A stretch of 42,062 nt of DNA. It comes from Fimbriiglobus sp. (GTDB lineage Bacteria > Planctomycetota > Planctomycetia > Gemmatales > Gemmataceae). The position numbers and the translations under genes were made by a program. The notes under the pieces are model-generated. The model was not told where the DNA came from. It did no database searches and worked only from the letters and a program-made list of their open reading frames with translations. The stretch's first letter is position 1; every line of letters begins with the position of its first letter. Location of the stretch: the NCBI GenBank assembly GCA_025351325.1, contig JANXWE010000188.1, positions 1-42,062 on the forward strand. The letters are read 5' to 3'. This document shows, piece after piece, positions 1 to 8,242 of the stretch.

Positions 1-21
1 CGACCAGTTTTTAACTGGTCG
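1..21. repeat. Perfect 9-bp inverted repeat at window edge
   Basis: Bases 1-9 (CGACCAGTT) and 13-21 (AACTGGTCG) are perfect complements around a TTT loop. There is no following T-tract on either strand, so a terminator is possible but not shown. The left context is cut off. Bases 22-200 hold no gene I can support. Confidence 0.5.
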
Positions 22-200
22 CCACGTCTGGATCAAAGAATCCCGTTTGAGAATCATACCGAAGTCCATGAATCGTTGGTGGACCCTGTCGAACCAGCGG
101 CCGAAGGGAATGTTTATTCATCGAGCAAATTCAAGGGTGGGACGTGCTTATCTTGGCGTCTCCATTCAGCACTGACTCCAGCACCTTGTCCGGCGGCGGC

Positions 201-458
201 TCATCCCAGTTGGAAATCACAGAGTTTCAGCTGCCCATACTCCGGACACCCGCTCACTTGGAATCGCACCAAGCCGTCTTTGGTCACGTAACTACATTCC
301 GCGCAGCCGAACTCTTGGAGTGTCTGGTGCATCAAATAGTGCGAACCCGAACGGTATGGTATATAAGAATAGATTCCAGACTCGCGCGGGAATTCGAGCA
401 TCTGGAAGATCCCCACAGGGCCTCCGCGGAAGTAGAATTCGAGCTTTATTTCGGTCAT
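201..458 (-). CDS. Small hypothetical protein (85 aa)
   Basis: I do not recognise a named family. The product is a soluble 85-residue protein rich in Gly, Tyr and Cys, beginning MTEIKLEFYFRGGPVGIF and carrying three cysteines in its C-terminal half (GCAEC, SGCPEYG). There is no signal peptide or membrane segment. The ATG at 458 is preceded by GGTGAG as a possible ribosome site. It lies downstream of, and on the same strand as, the 535-996 gene (76 bp apart) and an SMI1-domain gene. A role as a small immunity-type or stress protein is only a guess from that company. Confidence 0.55.
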   Translation of the reverse strand: MTEIKLEFYFRGGPVGIFQMLEFPRESGIYSYIPYRSGSHYLMHQTLQEFGCAECSYVTKDGLVRFQVSGCPEYGQLKLCDFQLG

Positions 459-534
459 TGCTCACCAGTCAAAAAATCGCCGACCACACTAGCTCAGCCG
501 TAGCTGACTGAGCACTCGTCGACTTCCGCGAAGC

Positions 535-996
535 CTAACTGCCCCCACCGTCAGCATCGTTTGATTGCGCACCATACTCGGACGCGATCGCTACACACCG
601 TTCCTTAAAACTACCATAATTCCAAGTATCCCCTGCGAAGTTTTCCGCAACGAATTCAACGCACCGCGCCAGGAGTGGATAGACAGGTTTGACGCTACCC
701 GGGTCTTGACCGTCCCTTTGCTCGAGTAGGGATAGAAACGCACTCGCCGTGGTGGTATCACCTGCTGCGATAGGCGACAGGACATACATGGCGAACGATT
801 GGACGTAGTACTGAAAGACTGGCCTCGGCGCAAACAGGAGCGCATCCATACGCGAGATCGAACAGCCGTCGCCGAAGTACTCCTGCACTTGCGCGTGCGA
901 CTTGCCGAAGAACCGTTCGTACAGATCCCGAACGTCGAAATCGCTATCGTACCCGGACCAGGCTGACTCATCCGGGATCCGATCAAACAGTTCCAT
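535..996 (-). CDS. Hypothetical protein (153 aa)
   Basis: Unrecognised soluble acidic protein starting MELFDRIPDESAWSGYDSDF, probably helical in the middle (SRMDALLFAPRPVFQYYVQS, then a run of aliphatic residues), with a disordered Asp/Gly/Ser-rich tail. It has no signal peptide and no catalytic motif that I can see. The ATG at 996 has GAGG about 11 bases upstream. Its end is 55 bp after the 1052-2353 gene on the same strand, so co-transcription is possible. Size, acidity and proximity to an SMI1/KNR4-domain protein recall immunity proteins of polymorphic toxin loci, but no toxin gene is visible here. Confidence 0.6.
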   Translation of the reverse strand: MELFDRIPDESAWSGYDSDFDVRDLYERFFGKSHAQVQEYFGDGCSISRMDALLFAPRPVFQYYVQSFAMYVLSPIAAGDTTTASAFLSLLEQRDGQDPGSVKPVYPLLARCVEFVAENFAGDTWNYGSFKERCVAIASEYGAQSNDADGGGS

Positions 997-1051
997 GCTC
1001 TGGATGCCTCGCAGTCCGTGACAAAATATTCATCCGCTGAAGTGCCGTTTA

Positions 1052-2353
1052 CTATTCGTTCTCGGCGGCCGCCTCTTCCAGATGCTCCGCGAACAGTTGC
1101 AAAAATCCCTGGAAGTCGCCGGCGATTTTCGAGCGGGACGCGCCGTCATGACGGTGGAGGATGACCTGACCGGCGGCGCCTCCCTTGGCGGGCGCCAAAT
1201 CGATGCAAAGCGAATCCCCGCCACCGTCGCTGGCGAATGGAAGCCATTTCGGGTTCCACCAATCGGGACGAATCCCTGCGTCCGGCTGGCCCTTTTTCTT
1301 CGTAAACTCACCTGCATCAACTAGTTTCTTCCATATCCGCCATTCCTTGACCACATCCTCTAAGGACAACAGGGAGAACGCCGCATCGAGGTCGGCGAAA
1401 TCATCCGGGAATAAGCTGTCTGCGCCGGCCTTTTGGCCGTTGTGAATCCGAAATGAATCCTGGAGCGCTGGCGGGAACGCGATGCCCAGCGCCTCTTCGC
1501 ACTTGGCGATCTGCGCTGCGGTTGCCGGTTTTTGCAGTGATGGCTTGACGTCACGTTTGGCTTTCAACGCCTTTCCAACTCGCTTCCACAACGTCGGCAC
1601 ATCGTCGGCCAGCTTCACCGGAGCGGCGGTCGGCCGCTTGCCAGCGAGTGCGGCTTCCAGAACGGAAACGACTTTGGACGCTTTCTCTTTCTTCGCGACG
1701 TCCAGAGCGGTTTGGCCCGGATAGTTGCGGTGATCCGCCGGCAGGCGAAGATGCGGATCGGCACCGACTCGCAGCAGGGCTTCGGTCGTGTCAACACGCT
1801 TGCTCTGAGCCGCAAGAATCAACGCCGTTCCCCAGCGGGAGATCTCGTTCACGTCCGCCCCCGACGCTGCCAGCATCTCGATCATCGCGGGCGAACCCGT
1901 TCTGGCAGCCCCGACCAAGGCTTGATCATTCGACTTCGCACCGGCCGCCAAGAGTTCCTTCATCACCGCCTCGTGGCCGGGCTTTTTCTCCCGTGTGGAT
2001 TTACTCAAAGGAGTGACGCCGTCTTTGTCCTTGTAGTTCACATCGGCCCCAGCAGCGAGCAACAGTTTTGCGATGCCGACATCGCCTGCCTGGGCGGCAA
2101 GGCCGAGGGGAGTTTCTTTTTCTTCCCCGTTCTTGACCGCCGGCGCGTTGACATCGGCACCGGCCGCAATCAAGACTTCGACGACGGCAGCGCCGCCGCC
2201 TTCATGGATGGCGTAGTGCGGCGGCGCGAACTCGTTGCTGAAGCCGAGGACATGTTTGTTGATGGGCATCCCGCTAGCAATAGCACGCCGCATAGCGGTT
2301 GCGTTCTTGGTTGCGACGGCGGAGTGAAAGTCGTTTTGCCAAGATCCGGCCAT
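1052..2353 (-). CDS. Ankyrin-repeat protein with C-terminal SMI1/KNR4 domain
   Basis: A 433-aa two-part protein. Residues from about 20 to 235 are ankyrin repeats, seen as repeated AAGADVN, ETPLGLAAQAGD and LLLAAGADVN patterns of about 33 residues. After a charged linker, residues from about 270 to the end form an SMI1/KNR4 (SUKH) domain, seen as EEALGIAFPPALQDSFRIHN, a Trp-rich segment, FASDGGGDSLCIDL and a closing acidic helix. SUKH domains are known as immunity proteins of contact-dependent or polymorphic toxins and as protein-binding modules. The start chosen is ATG 2353 (MAGSWQND), with GAGAG upstream. An in-frame start at 2479 would add a basic, low-complexity 42-residue extension unlike an ankyrin N-terminus. 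No cognate toxin is adjacent. Confidence 0.85.
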   Translation of the reverse strand: MAGSWQNDFHSAVATKNATAMRRAIASGMPINKHVLGFSNEFAPPHYAIHEGGGAAVVEVLIAAGADVNAPAVKNGEEKETPLGLAAQAGDVGIAKLLLAAGADVNYKDKDGVTPLSKSTREKKPGHEAVMKELLAAGAKSNDQALVGAARTGSPAMIEMLAASGADVNEISRWGTALILAAQSKRVDTTEALLRVGADPHLRLPADHRNYPGQTALDVAKKEKASKVVSVLEAALAGKRPTAAPVKLADDVPTLWKRVGKALKAKRDVKPSLQKPATAAQIAKCEEALGIAFPPALQDSFRIHNGQKAGADSLFPDDFADLDAAFSLLSLEDVVKEWRIWKKLVDAGEFTKKKGQPDAGIRPDWWNPKWLPFASDGGGDSLCIDLAPAKGGAAGQVILHRHDGASRSKIAGDFQGFLQLFAEHLEEAAAENE

Positions 2354-2445
2354 GAAGATCTCTCGTGGATTTGCCTGCGAACGACCAAGCTCAGGGGCCG
2401 GCGGGGCTACTGAGCCTTGCACCCGCCGTCGGCTGCGACGTCTGG

Positions 2446-2793
2446 TTAAGCCTGCTTGTCGAGCGTTCGGAGACGCCAACAGTCACGGATGATGGATACG
2501 ACGAACAGGAGACCGAGCGCTGCGTGGAACGAGCCGACGACCGCCGTACCCCAAGGTCGGACAACGACATCGACAAGTAACGCAGCTCCCCAACAGACGA
2601 GCGGAAACATCGGGATGACCGGTAAGAGGCTCACGCCTCCTCGCTGCCCCTCCGAGATGCCGCGGCGGGTAGCCGATGCCGCGTGACCCGCTATTGCCGC
2701 GATGCCCCAGAGCAACCAAACGACAAACACCTCAATCAACAGTCCCCACCAAGGCATCACCATTCCGTTGCGTCCTCCGCCGAAAGAATCCAT
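2446..2793 (-). CDS. Small integral membrane protein (115 aa)
   Basis: Three hydrophobic segments are visible: WWGLLIEVFVVWLLWGIAAI near the N-terminus, then LLPVIPMFPLVCWGAALLVDVVV, then VGSFHAALGLLFVVSIIRD, followed by a short basic tail ending TLDKQA. I know no function. The start is uncertain: ATG 2793 (MDSFGGG) is used, while ATG 2763 or 2757 would begin directly before the first membrane segment. A longer in-frame extension to 2988 overlaps the IS110 remnant on the other strand and looks non-coding. It is 92 bp upstream of the ankyrin gene on the same strand. Confidence 0.5.
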   Translation of the reverse strand: MDSFGGGRNGMVMPWWGLLIEVFVVWLLWGIAAIAGHAASATRRGISEGQRGGVSLLPVIPMFPLVCWGAALLVDVVVRPWGTAVVGSFHAALGLLFVVSIIRDCWRLRTLDKQA

Positions 2794-2850
2794 GCATGCC
2801 GGGTTTCGGGTATCTTCGGAGGTGGCCCGATTCCCACACTGGAGCATGCG

Positions 2851-2967
2851 ATGACGACCACCATTCTGGCCATCGATCGCGGCAAGTTCAACAGTGTTAT
2901 CTGCGCTTTCGACTCGGACATCCGCGAAGCGTCGTTCCGCACGGTGAAGATGACCCGGCCATCCTGA
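2851..2967 (+). pseudogene. IS110-type transposase N-terminal fragment
   Basis: The 38-residue reading frame starts MTTTILAIDRGKFNSVIC and stops after FRTVKMTRPS. The ILAID-GK-NSV pattern matches the start of the RuvC-like DEDD domain of IS110-family transposases, whose first catalytic Asp lies in that strand. Intact IS110 transposases are about 300-400 aa, so about nine tenths of the gene is missing. No terminal repeats are expected for this family. The rest of 2794-3210 holds no other gene I can support. A GGGCCT-TCG-AGGCCC hairpin lies near 3010. Confidence 0.5.
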
Positions 2968-3210
2968 GGGCCGAACTGCTGCGACCACCCGTTGTTAGCA
3001 TCGGGAAGGGCCTTCGAGGCCCGACGTCTGCGTTGACAATTGGGAATGAATCACTGCTTGCAAATTCGAGGACGGCCATCGCAACCGGTGCGCGCCGAAA
3101 TAGATGGAGAGCAGCGGTCAGAGGTGTGGTACTGCTTACCGCATGGGGAAGTTCTTGGGGGGGCGACTGGTGAACCGCGCCGAACTGCCCCTCGCATCTT
3201 CCCCGATGAG

Positions 3211-3576
3211 TCATTCCACGCCGTCGCTGAACCGGAAGACGCAGAGGGTATGGCCGTTGAGGTCTTCGAGCGTGAATTGCCGGTAGCCCCACGGCTTGTC
3301 CTCGGGCTCTTCCAGAATCCGCACCCCTTTGGCCTTTAGGGTTGCGCAGAACTCATCCACCTCGTCCACATACATCATGCAGTTGTTCGCGGGGATCGGC
3401 CCCTTCGTCTTGCGAAAGTAGAAGTTGGCCCCATCGCACAGCGCCGAGCCCGCTGGTCGGCCTCGGCGGCGAAGAAGTCTAAGTTCACCGACCTTGCCAT
3501 CCCATACGCCCTTCCGCCGAACGACTAAGCTCACCGGCCCGGTCGCAATCAGCGGCCTCATCCCATCCAGAACCAA
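3211..3576 (-). CDS. VOC-family (glyoxalase-like) protein, N-terminal half degenerate
   Basis: The C-terminal part (from ANFYFRKTKGPIPANN to VFRFSDGVE) is a clear vicinal-oxygen-chelate beta-alpha-beta-beta-beta module, with the characteristic MYVDEVDEF, GVRILEEPEDKPWGYRQF and LEDLNGHTLCVFRF segments. Members include glyoxalases, dioxygenases and antibiotic-binding proteins. The first about 45 residues do not resemble the matching N-terminal module: the usual FY..LGF segment is missing and the stretch LRLLRRRGRPAGS looks like out-of-frame sequence. In another frame the same DNA reads LDFFAAEADQRARR, which looks more protein-like, so a frameshift or truncation is likely. A functional product is doubtful. 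Confidence 0.5.
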   Translation of the reverse strand: MVLDGMRPLIATGPVSLVVRRKGVWDGKVGELRLLRRRGRPAGSALCDGANFYFRKTKGPIPANNCMMYVDEVDEFCATLKAKGVRILEEPEDKPWGYRQFTLEDLNGHTLCVFRFSDGVE

Positions 3577-3633
3577 TTCCTGCGGCCAGATCCGGTGCGG
3601 CGCCGGGTTCGGCCTGCCTCCGGGAAGTGGAAA

Positions 3634-4161
3634 CTATTTCTTGGGGTCAACCGCAGCGGGTGTTTCAGGCGGTGGGCCAATAAGCACGGCCACGTAGGGT
3701 TGCCCTGGCACCGTCTTACTTTGTTCGTCTGCCGAAATCTCGCGACTACCCGGCTCGTCCGCCAGTGAAACCGTCACCCAGCCACCAGCGGGCCCCATCC
3801 TTGAAGGAGAACCTTGATACGGCCATCCTGACGTTCACCAATTTGCCCGGATACACCACAACCCCCTTCCCAAACTGGCGTGGGATCTTCATGTTTATTC
3901 CCCTTTTCGACAAGAAGTACCCATGCGGTTGCGGCGGTGATTTTGGACTCGCCGCGTTTTTTCGATTTGCTCCGCGATCCAAGATTCGACGACCGGCCGA
4001 TCCTTTTCGAGGGCCACCGAGTCAGTGGGGAAGATGATCTTGACGTACACTCGGTTGGATGTTGGTTGGGCCGCTTTCTTCGGTGTCGGCCCGTCCGCTT
4101 TCACTCCGTAGGGAACCAGAGTCAGCATGCCGACGATCAAAGCCAATAATTGCCGAGGCAC
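3634..4161 (-). pseudogene. Secreted-protein gene split by two compensating frameshifts
   Basis: Three protein-like segments join into one about 175-residue product. Segment 1 (ATG 4161) has a signal peptide (MPRQLLALIVGMLTLVPYG) and runs through RVYVKIIFPTDSVALEKDRP to AEQIEK. It then meets a stop at 3895. Skipping one base at the six-T run 3957-3962 opens a second frame with GESKITAATAWVLLVEKG and DGRIKVLLQGWGP. Adding one base near the four-C run 3793-3796 returns to the first frame as AGGWVTVSLADEPG, ending AAVDPKK at 3634. The outer ends are in the same frame (528 bases). Both sites are homopolymers, so sequencing error is as likely as real decay. I do not recognise the family. Confidence 0.55.
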
Positions 4162-4620
4162 AACGCACCCCCTTGTGTGACGCCTTATGTTGCCGAACTT
4201 GTCATTCGACCCAACTCACTCTGCCGAATTTGACCGTAGAGTTCGACTATCTCAGATTCAACTTGTCGTCAGAGAACCTCACTACTTCCCCGACTTCAAA
4301 TCCTCCCAGCTACGATGCGGCAGTCAACAAAAAATGTCGAACTTTGATCCAAGAATCAGCGGACGTTCTTCAAAACTTCCAGAACTCTATTCATAGTCAC
4401 CATTTAACAATTGTAGTATAATCGTCGTTCTGTCTAGTATTCTTGTTTCCGTAGCTTCCGTTGGTTCCGCAGAGGGGAGGGGGGTACTCTCCGCGGAAAC
4501 AAGAACAGGTAACAGAATATCGGGAGTGGGCCAATTCGGAATCGTTGCGAACCTCATACTTCGGGTTGCACGGGATCGCCAAACTTGCGCCAATAAGGGG
4601 ACAGCCAAGGAGGGCGCAAC
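4162..4620. other. 459-bp gene-free stretch, probable leader of the 4621 gene
   Basis: I see no convincing coding region. The stretch is less GC-rich than its neighbours. It contains a TATAAT hexamer at 4417-4422 without a good -35 partner at 17 bp, three 9-base tandem imperfect copies of the form gNTTCCGyN at 4445-4471, and the inverted repeat listed separately. A good ribosome site (AAGGAGGG) just before 4621 belongs to the next gene. Confidence 0.4.
4440..4505. promoter_or_regulatory. Perfect 12-bp inverted repeat with an alternative stem
   Basis: TTCTTGTTTCCG (4440-4451) is the exact reverse complement of CGGAAACAAGAA (4494-4505), with 42 bases between. Inside, GTTCCGCAGAG (4464-4474) can pair, with bulges, to the CTCTCCGCGG segment (4487-4496) that overlaps the right arm, so the two stems exclude each other. 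There is no T-tract. It could be an attenuator-like leader, an operator, or chance. Confidence 0.35.
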
Positions 4621-5628
4621 ATGTCGATCGAACTATTTCCATCCCGATCCACGCGATTTCGAACCGACGAGACCCCACCGCCGCAATCGCGGCCGGATTT
4701 GGCGTTTCTCGCCCGGCCACTGTTCCTGCGACTGACTGAAGCGCTGCAATTAGTCGCCACGTTGCTCCACGAATGCCGAAAGATGGAGAATCGGGCCACC
4801 CGGCACGAACGGAGCTGGGGCGTGCCCAAGCTCTTCTTCGCGGATCGCACGGCACAGGAAGACTGGCAGGCGAAACAGGTTCCTCAGGCCACATTCCCGG
4901 AACCATTTGTGAGCTTGCTGGGAACGTCGTTTCCCAAGCTGATGGATGCCTGGGATCGCCTGCCCGATCTGCTCGACGATGCCTTATCGCTGCTGGCAGA
5001 ATCGCTGGACGTTCGCCGGATGGCCCGGGCCATCCTAGGTTTCCAAGAAGCGGCTCTGGCCGTGCCCCAAGCGCATGAACTCGCCGGGATCTTGGGGATG
5101 CCCGAAGAAGAAATCTGGCTTGTGATTCATCCGACCGCAAGGGCTGGGTTCCGTGTCGCCCTTGAAGGAGTCGCCGACATCGCCCAGCTTCACGTACTGT
5201 TAGCAGAACAGCTCAGTGGCGACCCCGCACGCGGGTATTTGGCCGGCCGGCGACCCCACTTCGATGTACTTGACGCTTGCCAGTTAAGCATACCGACCGA
5301 AGGTGTCGTTGCGACGAGCCGATTCCAGTTTTACCGACCCGAAGCGCTGCGGCCCGACGGTACTTTGCCGGTAGGATTCGCCGGAACTTCTAACTGGTAC
5401 TGGGGCCATGAGACGCTGAATGTCGTGCCACAGCAACACGGCGAACGGATCCTGCTCATTGGGGAAGCGGTGCTACCAAAGACTTGGGAAGTGAACCGCC
5501 GATACTCGCGGATTGCAGCGGAAGCGAAGGTACTGGATGTCCTGAGATCGGCCGAGGTCGAAAGTTGGTTGCGTACTCGCTGTTCGGAGTACCGCCCACC
5601 CTCTATCCCGATGAAACGGGCCGCGTAG
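4621..5628 (+). CDS. Conserved-looking hypothetical protein (335 aa)
   Basis: I do not recognise this protein. It is cytoplasmic in appearance, with no signal peptide or membrane helix. Its N-terminal third is helical (FLRLTEALQLVATLLHECRK), the middle is rich in Leu/Asp helices and includes LAGILGMPEEEIWLVIHPTA, and the C-terminal part has beta-type segments with many aromatics (SRFQFYRPEAL, GTSNWYWGHETLNVVP). The ATG at 4621 is well supported by AAGGAGGG eight bases upstream. The 42-bp gap to the metallo-hydrolase downstream suggests a shared transcript. It may be under control of the structured leader 4440-4505. Confidence 0.8.
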   Translation: MSIELFPSRSTRFRTDETPPPQSRPDLAFLARPLFLRLTEALQLVATLLHECRKMENRATRHERSWGVPKLFFADRTAQEDWQAKQVPQATFPEPFVSLLGTSFPKLMDAWDRLPDLLDDALSLLAESLDVRRMARAILGFQEAALAVPQAHELAGILGMPEEEIWLVIHPTARAGFRVALEGVADIAQLHVLLAEQLSGDPARGYLAGRRPHFDVLDACQLSIPTEGVVATSRFQFYRPEALRPDGTLPVGFAGTSNWYWGHETLNVVPQQHGERILLIGEAVLPKTWEVNRRYSRIAAEAKVLDVLRSAEVESWLRTRCSEYRPPSIPMKRAA

Positions 5629-5670
5629 TCGGATACAACAGTCTAATTGCATCAACAGAGTTACTTCGGC

Positions 5671-6543
5671 ATGACAGCACGGGTCGCGGTTTTGGGCAGT
5701 GGGAGTTCCGGGAACGCGACGCTGTTGCAAGTGGCCGGGCGGGGGCTACTCATCGACTGCGGATTCAGCCCGCGCGATCTGCTCATCCGGTTTCAATCCA
5801 TCGGCCTGAGTTGGTCGAACGTCAACGCGGTGCTGCTCACGCACACCCATGGCGACCACTGGAATCGCTTCGTGTTGGAGCAGATCCGCCGGCTGAAGAT
5901 TCCGCTGATCGCCCACTCCAAGCACCATACGGCTCTGAGTGATTGCGACGAATACGCTCAGCTGAAGAAAGCCGGATTGGTTCACAACTACACGTCGGCC
6001 TCATTCACGCTCGGTGGTATTCTTCGTGTGCAACCGATTGAAGTGCCCCACGACTCCGAGCCGACGTTCGCGTTCCGCATCGGTCAGACGTTACCCGATG
6101 GCCAGACATGGAGTTACGGCCACGCCTCCGATCTGGGTTGCGTGTCGGACACACTCCGGAGTGCGTTCCAGGGGGTGGATGTTTTGGCACTCGAATTTAA
6201 CCACGATGTCCAATTGGAACGGGCCAGCAAAAGACCGCGCCACTTGGTGCAACGGGTACTTTCGGATTACGGACATCTGTCGAACGACCAAGCATCGGAC
6301 GCAGTGAAGGAGTGGGTCGAAGCTGGGGAACCGGGTGAGTTGCAGGCTGTGATTGCACTCCACCTCAGCCGGGATTGCAACCGCCCGGAATTGGCGATTC
6401 CTGCGGCAACGGCAGCGGCACCGCAGTCGAAAATCTACGTCGCGACCCAAACCCAAGCGACCCCGATGATCGCGATCATTCCGCACCAACCTCGCACGGA
6501 AACCCATCGACTACCAGTCACGCATCTGGATCAAATTGGGTAG
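5671..6543 (+). CDS. YycJ/WalJ-type metallo-beta-lactamase-fold hydrolase
   Basis: A 290-aa MBL-fold enzyme. The N-terminus reads RVAVLGSGSSGNATLLQ, the hallmark of the YycJ (WalJ) branch, followed by IDCGFSPRDLL and the metal-binding HTHGDH motif (HxHxDH). Further ligands are probably in VPHDSEP, the Asp/His pair in HASDLGC and the H in YGHLSNDQA. YycJ-like proteins are presumed single-domain hydrolases or nucleases; the substrate here is unknown. The start taken is ATG 5671. A TTG at 5647 would add eight residues without a better ribosome site. It probably shares a transcript with the gene upstream. Confidence 0.85.
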   Translation: MTARVAVLGSGSSGNATLLQVAGRGLLIDCGFSPRDLLIRFQSIGLSWSNVNAVLLTHTHGDHWNRFVLEQIRRLKIPLIAHSKHHTALSDCDEYAQLKKAGLVHNYTSASFTLGGILRVQPIEVPHDSEPTFAFRIGQTLPDGQTWSYGHASDLGCVSDTLRSAFQGVDVLALEFNHDVQLERASKRPRHLVQRVLSDYGHLSNDQASDAVKEWVEAGEPGELQAVIALHLSRDCNRPELAIPAATAAAPQSKIYVATQTQATPMIAIIPHQPRTETHRLPVTHLDQIG

Positions 6544-6677
6544 TCTGGTGGGTTTCTGCCGATTAATTGGCTGAACTGTGCTGGTAACATTCGCAGTTTG
6601 ACAACTCTGCGGCGTTGGCAACGATACCAACGCCGATACCGGTGATGCTGGTTCGATGGCTCACACGGAGTTGCCCG

Positions 6678-7472
6678 ATGAAACCGTTTCTACTGTTGAT
6701 TGTTGCGTGGATTGGTGCCGCAATCGCCCAAGGGCAGGATTTATCCCGGCCGCTGCCGAGCGTGATTCATTCGGCGTTGCCCGCGGCACCGGCCCCGACC
6801 ATGGTGTCGCAGCCGACCAGCTACAGCGGCGGCTGCATCATCCCGCTCTCGACGAGTTCGTGTCAGGCACCGCAAGCCCTCTGCCCGGCGAGTGCGTCCG
6901 GGTGTTGGGCGACGCGGGGCACGGCTTGCGAGCGGCTCCGCAATTGGTTGACATTCCGAGTGTGCGAACCCAACCATGCGGCACTGGTGCCGTACCCCTA
7001 CCACGCCCCATTGCGGGCCTACTTCCCGGTCACGCCCGCCCCGATCGGGGCCAACGGCCCACGCGATTGCGATGCGACACGACCGAGGATCTGGCGTTGG
7101 GAACCGAAGAGTTGCGGGACGACCTGCAATGCACCGAATTCCAGCTGCGTCACGACCCGCCCGGCGACGCAATACGTGTATGCTCCGCCGCCGTCGCGGG
7201 CCTCGGATTTGCCCTGTGCCAGCGTGGAACGGAAGCATTTCTTCCGGCGGTTGATGTCGTTCTTCACCCCAGAAGGATTCGGATTCCACCGCTGTGGAAC
7301 TGCTCGCACCCCAATGGCGTGCCAGGATCATTCGATGTGTAATATGGGCGGAACGTGTGCCGCACCTGGGGGATTCAACTACCACTACGCTGGGAATCCA
7401 GCACCGGCGATGATGTATCCGGGAGTTCCCGCGGTACCAATTTCCGCGACACGACCATTTACCAATCCTTGA
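6678..7472 (+). CDS. Cys-rich secreted protein, unknown
   Basis: This 264-aa protein has a clear signal peptide (MKPFLLLIVAWIGAAIAQGQ), followed by a Pro/Ala/Cys-rich chain with about 15 cysteines scattered through the mature part and little regular secondary structure. Aromatic and Pro patches include YPYHAPLRAYFPV and YAPPPS, and the tail is GNPAPAMMYPGVP. Such disulfide-rich exported proteins are typical of planctomycete envelopes, but I cannot name a family. ATG 6678 is used because the signal peptide starts there; earlier in-frame starts place a charged stretch before it. It ends seven bases from the convergent lipoprotein gene. Confidence 0.75.
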   Translation: MKPFLLLIVAWIGAAIAQGQDLSRPLPSVIHSALPAAPAPTMVSQPTSYSGGCIIPLSTSSCQAPQALCPASASGCWATRGTACERLRNWLTFRVCEPNHAALVPYPYHAPLRAYFPVTPAPIGANGPRDCDATRPRIWRWEPKSCGTTCNAPNSSCVTTRPATQYVYAPPPSRASDLPCASVERKHFFRRLMSFFTPEGFGFHRCGTARTPMACQDHSMCNMGGTCAAPGGFNYHYAGNPAPAMMYPGVPAVPISATRPFTNP

Positions 7473-7479
7473 GCATGGC

Positions 7480-7923
7480 TTATTTCCGCAAGTCGCCGGT
7501 CATCATGCCACCCATCTTAGGTTGCAGTTTCGATTCGATCGGCCGGATGGGGGCGAAAGGCACCCCGGGACTTGGAATCGTATTGCCCGGTTGGGGCAGT
7601 TCGTCCATCCGGGGGTTGCCCGACGGATAAGGTTGCCCTGTCGGGTAACTCGGGCCGGAGTAAATCATGCCGCCGGTGCCCGGGTAACTCAGCGTTTCGC
7701 CGCCGAAACTAGCCCCGTTTCTCGATACGGCGGTTCCTTCTAGGCAGCATTCTTTGCCGACACCATTCCGCCGGGTATCCCGATCCTTCGTGCCATCCGG
7801 GCCATCATCCCGGCTCAAACGGTCGTGCAGGCACGGGAACAGGTGGCGCCGTTCGCCGCACTGGTTGCAGCCGACTGCTGTGAAAACAAATAGCAAGAAA
7901 AGGAACCGCAACGAGCGTGACAT
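7480..7923 (-). CDS. Small Pro/Gly-rich lipoprotein
   Basis: This 147-aa product has a lipoprotein signal (MSRSLRFLFLLFVFTAVGCN) with a VGC lipobox, so Cys-19 would be lipidated. The mature chain is charged at first, then Gly/Pro/Tyr-rich (TLSYPGTGGMIYSGPSYP) and probably disordered; more cysteines occur in NQCGERRHLFPC and KECCLE. No known domain is seen. The start MSRS (7923) is preferred over an upstream frame start at 7947. It is transcribed towards the Cys-rich secreted gene and may be functionally linked to it, which is inference from position only. Confidence 0.7.
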   Translation of the reverse strand: MSRSLRFLFLLFVFTAVGCNQCGERRHLFPCLHDRLSRDDGPDGTKDRDTRRNGVGKECCLEGTAVSRNGASFGGETLSYPGTGGMIYSGPSYPTGQPYPSGNPRMDELPQPGNTIPSPGVPFAPIRPIESKLQPKMGGMMTGDLRK

Positions 7924-8242
7924 GGTGGAATCTCCGCAGGTATTCAACTGTCGAATGAGTCTCGAGTCTCGGACTTAATCGAATTGTGCAATTTACAAAG
8001 CGGATAATGAAGCGGAACGCCGAAAGAAATGAATAAGTCTCCCGGTCGATGGGTGCCTTCACCCGAGTAACCAATTGAGTTTACCCAAGCCGGATCATCG
8101 TTACAAGAATTGCAGTTTCCCAATATGCCGTGGCGACCAGTTGAAACTCGCTTCGTCACCCAAAATCAGTTTTTGCGCAATCTTTGGGCTGCGATTTCGA
8201 TTACTCTGTAGGCGATGGTGTGCGGTTACTCGGAGTTTCACC
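7924..8242. other. 319-bp divergent intergenic region
   Basis: This region separates the minus-strand lipoprotein gene from the plus-strand secreted-protein gene and should hold promoters for both. I see no clear -35/-10 pair. A small hairpin GGGTG-CCTT-CACCC lies at 8051-8064, and GGAG just before 8243 is the ribosome site of the next gene. No coding region is supported. Confidence 0.4.

Noticed and set aside
4445-4471. Three 9-base tandem copies as a satellite or CRISPR-like repeat
   Set aside because: Too few and too imperfect, without spacers; no CRISPR array is seen anywhere.
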